Source: Lagopus muta
Lineage: Eukaryota; Chordata; Aves; Galliformes; Phasianidae
DNA: 64,000 bases
Assembly: GCF_023343835.1 (NCBI RefSeq)
Contig: NC_064435.1
Coordinates: forward strand, 62,630,134 to 62,694,133
Direction: 5' to 3'
In this document: piece after piece, positions 22,179-34,300 of the stretch
Layout of the letters: each line of letters opens with the position of its first letter
Position numbering within the stretch: the first letter of the stretch is position 1
Notes under the pieces: generated by a model
What the model saw: the letters and a program-made list of their open reading frames with translations, nothing else
Told to the model about the DNA's origin: nothing
Databases searched by the model: none
Translations under genes and position numbers: made by a program

Positions 22179-25100
22179 GTGAAGTGTGATGCAATTTTCT
22201 GAACTGATGTTTGCCTTTACATGTACTTGCTAAATTATCAGTTTAAAGAAGTCATTGCTGTTTCTGAAGGCTACCTGTAAACAAATGCAAATATTTCTCA
22301 GAATTCACTTTCTTTTTAAAATAGCCTATTTAAGAAGGCCATTGAAAGCAGTGCTGAAACTAGTACTTGTTTTGCAAATGGAAAATTGTAGAATATATGG
22401 CACTCTGTACTGTACTGTACTGGAAACTTGCTGCTACAGCTCAGGGCTGATGGAGGGAATGCTGGGAACATGTTTAAGGAATGAATTTAACAGTAGCATG
22501 GGCTTACTGCACTAAAATGATTGGTCCAAATCATTGAAGAGAAGGTAGGAATATTCCTTAAAGCTGCTTCTGTAATGAACTGTTTTAAAATAAATAGTGC
22601 GATATATCACAATGGTAAAACATTTTCTGCTTAACTAGTAGAAAGTGTGATGAACAGCAACTGGTGACAGGAAACGTGGTGGATTGAGTAACTTTGGGCT
22701 GGAAATACTAAAATAATTTGCTTAAGAACATTCTGAACCTATGCTGTGAGTTTTCAACAATCACTGGAAAGCTGGGAAAAGTTCAGGAGACTCTATGGGT
22801 AAGGGGAAATGTTAAAATTGTTTCAGTGTTTAGGAAAAGGTAAGTAGAAAGATTAAGAGCAAGGCCAGCCACGGTAACTGTATTGTGCAACCTATGATCT
22901 GAGTCAACTTGTCAGAAACTTTATTTGGGCCACTTTGGGGAGGAAGTGTGGTTGGGATAAAAGTTGTTTTTTTACTATCTCTATGCAGAGCAGGAAGGGA
23001 GAAACTTGACACAAACTTCTAGAGGAAATAGAAGCATCAACATGCTTCAAAGGTATCCTCACTGCTTCCTGTTGGAAAGGGATTTCAGACTGTGAATTTC
23101 ATTTTGAGGTAGGTATGAAATTTTGCATTGTAGGGAAATGCTTGTGTTCCAGAAGGAGTATGGTCCTCTACAGGTTTTCTCTGTTTTAGGATCATTTGGA
23201 AGATTCCTCATTTCTGGTGCAGTTGCAGTGCTCTTGCTCTGTTTTTGTTTGGAGTTTTTGTTTGTTTTGTATTAGTAGATACTTCAGTTTGTTATACAAA
23301 TTCATATCTTAAGGCTAGAAATTCTGTTGTGGCTGAAAATCACAATGCCTGTAGCTCTGTCTCATACTGATTTACTCCCAAGCTCTACTTGCAGCCCTGC
23401 CCAAAGAATTTTATCCTCTTCTATTCTGTCTTAGGAAAAGACTTATTCAGTTATGCTACTCAAGAGAAAGTCAGTCATGCTATTTAAGGGAACAAGTCCT
23501 CATAAAATACCATGTTTTCTGTGAATAGGAGAGGGGGGGTTGTAGCACTAAAATTTACTGAAATGAGGCTACAGTTCTAGCACAGGAATTCCGGTATAGA
23601 TCACATCCAAAATGCACAAGAACAGCAAGGCAGTGTTCCTGAAGGAGCTGTTTAGCAGATTTTCTACATGCCTGCTTCAGCTAAAGAGTAACTTAACCTC
23701 GTGCATTTCCCTGTTGTGAACTTCAGTTACTGAGACGGAAAAGTCTCTCTCCTTCGCCTCCTTTTGCAGACTGAAGTATATGTCCAGTGATCCATGCACT
23801 TTGTCATCAGAGCAGCTATAATGAGGAGCTCAGAAGTCAAGGAGTTCAGAATTTCCACTGTCTGTGTCATGACAGTGACTCAAGATACATCCAGAAGATT
23901 CAAGTCTTTGAATCTATACATAGCTTCACTATTTTCTTAGCATGTGTCTATATTATTTAGCTGCAGTTTTTGTTATGGGTGTATCTCTGACCAAGATCTT
24001 AAGCTTCATGACATACCCCTGTGTATATGATTTTAATGAACATCTATCTGTAATGAAACATATGAATGTATAGTGTACACTTCAATTAAAATTTCTATTT
24101 ACGTAGTTAGTTTTTATATGAACAGATTTTATTGAGACTATTCTTTATGGAAATCTAATTTAGCTCATAACCTTTCAAATTTAATTTGTGATATGTAGTT
24201 AGTTATCTGTTATGTGCATAATTTCCCCTATCTTTTCTATAATTTTATTTTCTGGTGTCCCTAAGCTCACTTTTAGCAACAAACCCTTCTAAAAGCAGTC
24301 AGCAGTTTGCAGAAGTATTATAAAAAATAGATGTTCTGGCATTTTCTTTTCTATTTTAGTATTACAACAGGAGAAATGTCTTGAGCAGCCAAAGGCAGCA
24401 ATGCTGTTATTGATGTAACTAGGACTACAAGAGGGGCACATCCAGGGATAAGTTATAGAGCCCAGGAGCAGGAAGGAGTCAGAGCCATGCGCGTGAGAAT
24501 TGTCAGATCTCTCCAACTCTTCTGTTAGAGCAAATCATTATGTCTTGTTCCTGCACACCATGTCTCACTAACATGGAGATTGCCCTTGTAGTACTGCTTT
24601 GAGCTTTTAGTGGTAACCTTAGGGAGTGAGTAGGTTGAATTAGCTGTTGTCAAGCTTCTGACACATCTAGTAAGAGTTGGTGTGGTTGGGAAAGGCATTT
24701 GGATTTGAAATGGATTGCCTGGAGAGTTTAGCTCCTCTGACAGTGGATCAATATTAATGTCTGAGCAAAAACTGTCATGAGCTTCTGGATCCTCTCAGCA
24801 TGGCTCTCTCCATTAGGCTTTGTGGTTTGCTGCTGACTTTCTCACAGAAATAGCATTGGCAGTCAGTACCGTGCCAGCAAGTGCTGTGAAAGATGCAGCT
24901 CTCCCTCACCATTGTTTTCATCCATCAAGTGGGCCTGTCTCCTTCCTTCGTGTCTCTTAGTCATCATCTTGTCAAGGTCATGCCTCCATGAGGCCTCCAT
25001 TGTTGTGACCCTTCAGGCTGTTGCAAAGGAATCAGAGACAACTCTGTTTCCACGCTGCTAGAGAATCAGCCGCAAACTGGTGTGTTTTCATGGAGAGAAG

Positions 25101-25660
25101 CAACATGTCATTGAGGGGTTTGAGTTGGTTTCGTTCTTTTGCAACTTCTGTTCAAATCCCTTTTATCCCTTATAAGGCTCTATTAATACATAGCCTATCA
25201 CAAGGCTAAATACTAAAACTGTGTTCATTATTCTCAAAATCCCTATATCTTTCTTGGCTCTATTAATTATTCCACTTAAGTCTTTGTCATGCCTTACCCT
25301 CCCATGCTTTCCCAGTCTTTTTTCACAGGCTACTGGTTGCTCAAAAGTATGTCTGCAAAGGGAACCCTTGTCTCCCATCAGAATGGCCAGGATCTGCAGG
25401 CGAGTAGAAGGTAACTTCTTTTTAAGTAAAGATGTATTTCATGGTCATGTAACGTTGCAGCACACTAGGATGCTTCCAAACATTTCTATCACAGTAGTCA
25501 TTTATCATGTTTAATATGAGAAAGTAAGGATTAATCTTTGGGAATGTTTGTTCTCACAGTATTTTCCACTACAGTAAACCCTGGAATGTGCTAGCTAAGA
25601 TGTTTGTGCAAAATTAATTACTCAGCTTTGCTTAGTGCATGTTCTTTTAACTGCTGATGC

Positions 25661-25666
25661 TTTATT
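25661..25666 (-). promoter_or_regulatory. Candidate polyadenylation signal of SLC6A18
   Basis: AATAAA on the minus strand about 525 bp after the SLC6A18 stop. Another lies at 25861-25866, and one overlaps the stop itself (26188-26193). Confidence 0.35.
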
Positions 25667-25860
25667 TGTAATGCTTGAGATTATAGAATAATCATAAAAT
25701 AACTACTATTTAAATGCATTAAAGGAATTTGCAAAAAGTAGACTAAGCAAGGAGTCTCCTTCATGAGCTCTCATTCCAGCTCTCTAAGTGGGGGGATTGG
25801 TGAAAGAAAATTGTGTAAAATGGGTTTTAATTTTTATGTTGTTTATCCTTAAGAACCGCA

Positions 25861-25866
25861 TTTATT
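25861..25866 (-). promoter_or_regulatory. Candidate polyadenylation signal of SLC6A18
   Basis: AATAAA on the minus strand about 325 bp after the stop. It is the first hexamer at a typical 3' UTR distance. Confidence 0.4.
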
Positions 25867-26188
25867 TGGAATAAGTGAAGAAAGACAGAGGGCACTTGAA
25901 ATAACTGGTGGGCTTTCAAGGTTTGTAAAATCTGTCTGCAAGGAGACATGAAATTGGTAACGTGTGAATAGAATTAAGGTAGTGGAACTGGTGCTTCTTG
26001 GTAGGTAGGATTCAGGACAGGATGCAGGTGCAACAAATGTGAAATTGGTTGAAAATAAAGGGAACACAGCAGCACTGTTATCAAGTGCTAATGATAGGCT
26101 GTAAGCAGAACTGTGTTAACCATATTAGCTGAGTAACACATCATGTCTTACAAAAGCTGTCATCTTTACTTACAGACAGAAAGAATAT

Positions 26189-26404
26189 TTATTTTTCGGG
26201 GGAATGAGGAAAGTTGCTGTTAACTTCTTGACATGAAAACATTTCTGGCGTTACAAGGCTTGGGTCCTTCCTTCTGCACATTCGTTTGATCAGATGGATG
26301 AGTGCTACCAGAGGTACAAATATACAAGGAAGAGCAGCCAAAAGCACACAGATGGCCTGTACCCAAGGTGGATAGACTTTCTGTTCCTTCACAGGGAAGT
26401 GTTC
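26189..26404 (-). CDS. SLC6A18: SLC6A18 exon 12 (TM12, C-terminus, stop)
   Basis: 216 nt including TAA at 26191-26189. It follows a 17-T tract and tctccatag on the minus strand. It encodes [18 protein letters not shown], then a hydrophobic helix ([18 protein letters not shown]) and a tail ending [10 protein letters not shown]. The stop codon overlaps an AATAAA. Confidence 0.93.
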   Translation of the reverse strand, partial: EHFPVKEQKVYPPWVQAICVLLAALPCIFVPLVALIHLIKRMCRRKDPSLVTPEMFSCQEVNSNFPHSPEK

Positions 26405-29400
26405 CTATGGAGATTTAAAAAAAAAAAAAAAAAGAAAAGTGAAAATAAATAAAGTCGTTAGGGCACTTACATTTCTATGATTTCCATATATGTTTAAAGA
26501 TAGCAGAAGTTTCATTTTTCCTCTATGGTAGCATTCAGTGGCCATATCCTCTGGCCTCACTTTTTGTGAGTCTAAATATAACTGTAAATTTTTTTTAATA
26601 GTTTTTCTTTTGTAGATCTTATTCCAGTCTCTGCCTCTATTCACACTACAGAGGCTCATGACAATCTTTGAGGATTACTGCAATCTGAGTGCAGTGTAAG
26701 GCTGGAATCGATTTTCTGACCCCCTCCACAGGCTCTATTTGAGAGAGACACAAGAAGTTGCAACTGACACGAGTCACCCCCATTCAGATTGAGTGTTTTC
26801 AACATCAGCAAGACTTCGGCACAGAATTAACCAGCACTGTTCTTGGACCACTGCCTCCTTGCCTCCTTGTCTGTCCAAGTTGCACAGTCATACATTCATC
26901 AGTGTCCCAGTGGTATCAGTAGTTCTCAAGGCAAATCATAGAATCATTCAAGTTAGAAGAAATCATTAAGATCATCTAGTCCAAACATCAACCCATTCTC
27001 CACCAAGCCCACTAACAATGTCATAAAATACCACATCTACATGTTTCTTGAACACCTCCAGGGATGGTGATTCTGCCATCCCCTTGGGCAGCCTGTTCCA
27101 GTGCCTCACCCCTCTTTGTGAGGAGAAATTGTTGCTGATACATTACCTGCACCTCCCTTGGCACAGTGTAAAGCTTTTGTCCTACTGCTGTTATGTGGGA
27201 GAAGAGATTGACCCCTACCTTGCTACAACTTCCTTCCATGTCATTGTCAAGAGAAAATAAGGTCTCCCCTGAGCCTCTGAAAATGTTTCCATCCCTGGTA
27301 TTTGTCATGCAGCTCTGAAGCTCTACTATACATATGAGTCACTTATGAAAATATGGAGTCTCTGTGAGACATTTCACTTTAGCAGTTGTCTGCGTCACGT
27401 GCATCTCTGAGAGGTATGGAGTGTGGTGACACAAGACTTCTCTGAAAGAAGACTTTGATAACAGGAAAGCCATTTTATATTATTTGTAACCTTGTAATGT
27501 CTGTACATACTGGAGCCTTCTTGATCTGAGCATTTTATCACTTCAGACTACACTGTGTGAACAGCAATGATTTTAAAGGATCCGGTGGGAGAGAAAAACA
27601 TTCACTTCTGTTAAGTATTGCAAATATTAGAGAACATACATATTTGGGGTTCCAGGCTGCATAGGTTGGTGTCTTCTGTATCTGGAGAGTAACAAAGGCC
27701 ACAAAGACAATTAGCAGGAGCAGAGGGCTTATAAACCTCCATGTGATTTGCCAGTAGAGATTTAGTTTTCGTCCAGTCATCCATTTCACGTCTTTACTGA
27801 ACCTTAAGAGGAGGCATGTATATAAAGATGTCAGAGCTTAGGGGTAACAATTTTGTTTTCTCTTTCTGTAGTCTTTCTGTAAGTTTCAAATGTGACACAG
27901 CTCCTTGAATCTTTTCTACTCCATACCTTTCCTACTTGCTGTAGGTGTTCATAATATTTAAGAAAGTAGAACTAGAACTTTTTTCCCCCCAAAGATGAAT
28001 GTGGCTATGTCAGTTTACATAACCTGAGTAAGTTTTCTAACTATAGTGAGTAATAAACATGTTACAGCAATTCTGTAGCATCTAATCCAACAGATATCAG
28101 GACTCAAATACCAGAGTGAAAATTTACCTCTTAAGAGAAAATAGTTTCCAGCTTACCTTTTAATTTTATAGACGTACGCAACCCCAATCACCTCAAAGAA
28201 AGCGATAACTAGAAGAGGCACTGAGCCTGCATAGCTGTCAAAAATGTCAATCCAGTAACTCCCTGAACCCAGTGTAAAACACAGAGCAAAAAGGAAGGAA
28301 GCTAGACATATTATACCTGAAGAAAAAGAGATATTTGTTACTGGAGGACAGAAATTGAGATCATTTTTGTTCTAAACTGTTTTTACTTGTGTTTGAGTAA
28401 CTTTTATTCTCTTTCCTTATATGGACCTACTTGATACCATTTCCTAAACTCAGTTTTCTCCTCTGTGGTGACCAAAGACACCATTCTTTTGCATGAGGAA
28501 AGCATTCCTGTGACAAGTATTCTTCAGTTACTAGAGTTCCAAGCAAGTACTCTGCACTGTGCCTTGCCTTGTGGTAGTCTTTGGATGTTGCCTATTGACT
28601 GATGCAGAGAGCTTTAGCTGTTCTCATGTTCATGCAGTCATTGGTCTACATAAACAGCTGGGACCTGTGGTGGGTAAGGACCTAGAGCTGAGAAGGATAC
28701 CTTCTTATGTCCCGAGATGGAAGTACATGCATATGGATGGTTACCTCATCAAGTTGCAGATAGATTTGTTTTTTTTACATAAAAAGTTGTGGAATTAGAA
28801 GAATCTAATTTAGGTGCCCCAGCAAGACTTTAGAAAAGGCGTGGTAGCAATATTCCATGTATTAATTTAAAATGATGCAGTAGACAGGTGTTAATCCATT
28901 ACTTGAAACTGCTGAATTTTGTCTAGACCAATCCAGTAGGATCTCTCCTATTATTCTCCTCTGTTTCTTTTTGCTAATGCAGGCTTTTATGTTTCAGCAA
29001 AGAAAGCCAAAATGAACAAATTCAACTCAGAGCCCAGTTCCTGAAGAGAAGGCTGGATTTGGTGTCTCAGTTGGAAGAGGCTCTAGCTTTGAACAGTAAG
29101 CAGTCATTCCTCATTATCTGTTCAGTAAATGTAAAATAATTGGTAGTACTATAGTTCTGAATGAAATTGGGGTGAGTGATCTGTCTTACAGTCATGCTAA
29201 TGTTGTGATACAGCAAGTTCTTGGGCAGACTGGCTGATGTCACTTGTTACCTTAATACTGTCTTATTGTCAGAAGGCCACAGTGGAGACGAGGCTCTTCC
29301 TGATGTTTGCAACAACTTAGAGCAAGCTTGGCTCCAGTCCCAGTAATTAAATGAGCGCTCACTGACTGAAAGACCTCTTGCAAGCTAAGAACAATGGCAA

Positions 29401-31303
29401 GGGCAATGTGATACCATATGCCAAAGTGCTACCTCATCTATGTCTTTATCTTCTGCAAATACAATCCACTACCTTGACTAGCACTGCACAATAATTAAGT
29501 TAATATTACAAATTCTTAATCCCTTTACAATATTTACTAAGCAGTTGATCATTATGCATCTATACAGAAGTCACCTTCTTTGAACAAAGCAAACCAAATA
29601 CCTTACCAGACAGAAGCTCTTTAGGTATTGATTTAGATATAACTTGAAGTTCTAGAAGAGGAGTGAAGACTCCTTCGATGTTTCCAAACATGGAAGAGAG
29701 GCCCAAGCTGAACAACATTACAAAAAACAGGATGGCCCAGGCCTGTGAGCCTGGCATTAGGATAATGGCTTGAGTGAACACGATGAAAGCCAGGCCAGAT
29801 CCTGATACGCTCTGTAGAATTCACAAAGAAATTCAAATAAATGTTATAAGGGGCTAAATGTAATTTCTCAAGACCCGAGAAGCTGTAGGTGCCCCATCTT
29901 TGAAGGTGTTCAAAATCAGATGAAGCCCTGGGCAGCCTGATCTGAGCAGGTGGCAACCCTGCCCATGGCAGGAGCTTGGAGCCGAGTGGTACTTAAGGTC
30001 TCTTCCAACCTAAACTATTCTATGATTCTGTGATTCTGTAACACGCACGTATCTTCATATTCTGAACCTCAACATCAGAATTTCAGCTTGTATTATTTTC
30101 TGAGATACAGTCTAGTTCAAGTTTGACTTAAACTAAGAATAATTGAGAATGCTATTGTTTTTAGGGTTTGTGCTAGGCAAGATAATCAGAGTGATTGTTT
30201 CTGGTCATTGCACCTAAATAAGCTGTACAGTTTGTAAATGTGTTTCTGAAGCTGGCCTGTTAAGGTCAAAAAGGGATACAAATTTTTATACCAGAGTATA
30301 TGAAAATATGGCATCTGACAATCAAGAAGTTGTGTAAAACCAGTGGAAATTGTGAAGCTTTAACTTTGTCACCTCTTTTATTGTGTCCTTCTCTGGAATC
30401 AAGGATGCTGGCTAGCCTAGCAGGCTATGTAGCAGTCAGCACTGAAGGAAATCAGTTGTGGGAAGTGTTTGTGGGAGTAGGAATGAAGAGATCCATTTTA
30501 ATTTTAAATGGTCTATTAGGTATGAATTGACAGTTCATCATCACAGATCAGAATTTGTATTTGCACAGGTATGGGATCAGAGGCAAACAGTGTATGTTTT
30601 AATGTAGTTTTGATACTTCAGTTGCCAAATAGGGATTTAGGAAACTCTCATTCAGCACCTTTTCTCTATAATCTTTCAGCTAGCTGTGTTTTCTCTCTTG
30701 GGCCTATTCCTCTAAACCGGAGTAGAACTAAATCCAGTGTCCGTCGTGTATGCTCTGTGTAGGAGTCCCTTTGAACACTAATTCTATGATTATTATGTAC
30801 TATTTTGAATACTGTACGAGGTAGCTTTGAGTTCACACTGCCCTACAGTAGTGCTGATATTTGAAATTGTTATGATTTCATAAAAAATATTAATTACAAC
30901 TAAATTACAAGTGAGTTAAACAAAGTGGCTGGTCCTTCTATCTGCATATATATATATTTATTTAAGGATTATTTTGTGAGAAGCAATTATGGTACCCGAT
31001 CAAGAAATTCTTGAAGGTCACAGCTTTTCAGTTTGAGACCAGCGAGTTTTTTTGGATTTGATGAATTCAGGAACGTGATCCAGTCTGTATAGTTCTGTCG
31101 TGTAATGCTTTGTTCTGGAAGATCATATTCATTGATGACACTGATAATATTCCTGACAGAGAAGCCAACATATGCAAATGTTACGCATTTGAACTTTGAT
31201 AGAGAATTGTTTACTTCCAGTGTTGTTATTTATAGCATAAAAGAAAATATTATACAAGGATATACATGTATGCAATTTTTTCCTAAGTGTTTATATGTAT
31301 AGG

Positions 31304-31334
<31 letters not shown>

Positions 31335-34300
31335 AAATAATTATATGAGGATATACATATTCTATATTTTTACATATTTTTATAAATAACATATATTCAT
31401 CTATAAAATATATATATGAGGGATATATATTTCCTCATATATACAGATTTTTAATGTATTTATATATATAAAATAAATATATATCATTTGTAAATGACTA
31501 GGAGAAAATATTCATTAATACTTATTTAAGATACAAATTCAGAGTACTTTACACAGATCTCTAAAATATATTTCAAGTCTTATTTTATACATCCACGTCA
31601 TTTCCACCACTTGTGTTTAATAACAAATCCTGTGGAATAGAAAAATGTTTTATTTTTACTATTTGTAACGCTAGCTTAATATGTGATCCTTAATTTGTGG
31701 GTTTTTATATACGCTAATTCCAGTATATTATTCTATAATGTTTTATTCCATACAAATGCTATTGTGATCATTCTTTCCTCAGTGCCATGGTGATCTATAT
31801 TTCTCTATTAGATTTCTCCATACGGATGTTTTTCAGTGAAATGCATGTTTTCAAGTAACACATTATCTGTTTAGGTATAGAAACTACGGTATATAGCACT
31901 GGAATGGAAGTTTCTCACCTGTCCAAGCAGTCCCAATAGCCTGTGATTGCTTTAAATCCCAGAACAGAAAAGACTGGGATGGAAGCATAGAGGGATGTTA
32001 TGCTGTTCACAACGGCTACTGTCACAGCATCCTTTTCGCAGTCATTTCTAGAAGTAGAATTCTAATAAGCAAATTGGCTAAAAAAGTATTATCTATCCAC
32101 ACCCCCTCCATGATATAGAAGAGACTTCCACATTAACGATTAGTATGGTAGGCAAAAAATTAATCTATACCAAATATATTTGCTGAGCATAAGAAAAAAA
32201 AAATTGTTAAAATGGTAAAATAGATCACTAAAACCTGGAAGGACAGCAGCTGCTGAGATCCCCTAAAAGTATGCCACATTTTGAAAAATTTAGAAAATTG
32301 CATGAAGTGCTGCAAGAGCCTATCCAAGTTGTAAAGGTCACAGTTCCACTTACTTTGATGGATTGTAGCTTGAGAACGCAATAAGCCCTCCAAAAGCCAA
32401 AGAAAGAGAGAAGAAAATCTGGGTGGCTGCATCAAGCCACACACGGGGATTTTTCAGGATGTTCAGCTGAAATAATTGGAATGAATGCATTATTTAGGAA
32501 TTAAACTTTCTGTTCCCTAGGCTGCTCTATTTCACATGTGTGAAACTGTGAGTTGTGATGCCATCTATATACGCTGAAAGTGGAAATTAGTTCAAAATAT
32601 GTCATTTGAGCAGATGTTTCTGAAGGCACATTAAAAATATGTATAAAATCTGTTTCATTTTAAAACTCATTAATGCAGTTATGCAGCTCTTCTGCCTGAT
32701 AATAGAAGTGTTTCTGCACAGGTAATAGGCACGCAATGGAGACAGTACGTTACATTTTTCTTCAACGTGTTTCTTCCTGTTATTGTACAAAGTGAGTAAC
32801 TTACAGTCTGAGGTTGTTATCTTCCTCAAACTACAAATACTTAACCTTTATCACATTTTAAAAAACTAAACAACAACAAAAACTCTAAAAGTGCAAGAAT
32901 TGAATTCTCATTAAAAAAATAGAATGTGCATCTTAAATTCAAACTACTATGTAAACAAAAATGCAAAGTAGCATAGGAAAAGGAAGGAAAAAGGGAAAAT
33001 TAACAGAGTGAAATTTGGAATTTGATTTAAGAAGGGAAGATTTCATAGAGGAAATTAACTGAAAAAAAATCTGTGGAGTTTTTTTTTTTTTTTTGGTTAC
33101 GAAGAACAGCATGCAATTTTAAGTAAATAACTGGACTAAAGTTTACCATTAAAATTAGTCTAAAAGTAAAGCAAAAATGTTAGTAACGTGCACAATACAG
33201 ATGTGTTGAATATATATTTCCTGCATTTGGCAAAGAAATATGTTATTTTCATACTCTGCAAGGTCAACTACTTTCCAATCCCGTATCAACTTGTGGGACC
33301 AGAAGGAGTATCAGCTAAGAGCTGGTGTTTTAAATATCATTTGCCCCACAAGTAATACCTGGGCAGTTGAGTGCATCACTTTGTTTTACATCAGTCTGAG
33401 CACAGAGAAATGTGGCATCTCAGTCATTCAGGCTGAACTGTGTGTTCTGTGTGTCGTGTCTACATCTCTAGGCTGTTGACCCTGTACACCACTGTCATGT
33501 GTAGGACTAAGAGTGTGCCAAAGAAAGGTTGTAGTATTTTGGATTTCTCTACAGTTGGTCTGAGCTTGAAGGATTACAGTAATGCATTCCCCTCAGTTTG
33601 GATGAACCACATATGCTGTGGCAGTGTGTGTGACAGTGCTTTGACCACAGGAAAACAGGTGTTACATTTCATACAGCATAGTTTAATGAGCAAATACATG
33701 GAACCATTGCTGGCTGAAATGCTTCAGCTTAGGCTAACAGACCTGTTAGGACATTTACTTTGGAAGATTTTAACCAAACCTTCCAATGCTGAAGTGCTTA
33801 CTGACAGGAACTTATGCACATCCAGAAACAGACTGCTATGCAGAAATGAAGTATTCACGTTGTTGCCTGGCCTGCCTGCTGCCAAGCCAATGATTGGTGC
33901 TGATAGATCCAATTGCTACCAACCCGTCTTTCCTGAGTAGGGTCTTCTAGCATATGAGGTTGGAGTTAGTGTAGCTTGGTGTTAGATGCAATGCACTGAC
34001 ACTGGAACATGCTAATCAACCTCAAAGCTTGAAAAAACAATCAGTAGAAAGGCAAGTGAAAAGTGTTGTGACCAACTCACTGTAGTAATCTACGTGTGTC
34101 CAAATATCACTGCATTTTGTTGGGCCCACCTTTGTTTCGGGGGGCTGTACTGAGACCTCCTAGAAAAGACCCTTGTAAATCCAGCAAGTGCAGTAAGTTG
34201 AGCAATACTGCTCAGCTTTAGAACATCGTGTTGTTATCTGATCATAAGCCAAAATTAAGAGCCTAAAAGTTATTTTGCATTTTCAGTAATTTGCCATGCA

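Larger units (their letters stand above)
20185..26188. other. Intergenic region between convergent TERT and SLC6A18
   Basis: Six kilobases between the TERT stop and the SLC6A18 stop. It holds both candidate 3' UTRs at its edges, the GTTTT microsatellite and a short GGAAAAAGT-type triplicate near 22134-22178. Open frames up to 97 codons (25221-25514) have no recognisable domain. No RNA gene was recognised. Confidence 0.7.

Noticed and set aside
33440-33940. A 166-codon open frame on the + strand, the longest in the window, inside SLC6A18 intron 5
   Set aside because: No recognisable domain, low-complexity-free but random-looking composition, no splice or promoter context. In 64 kb of AT-rich DNA one frame of this size is expected.
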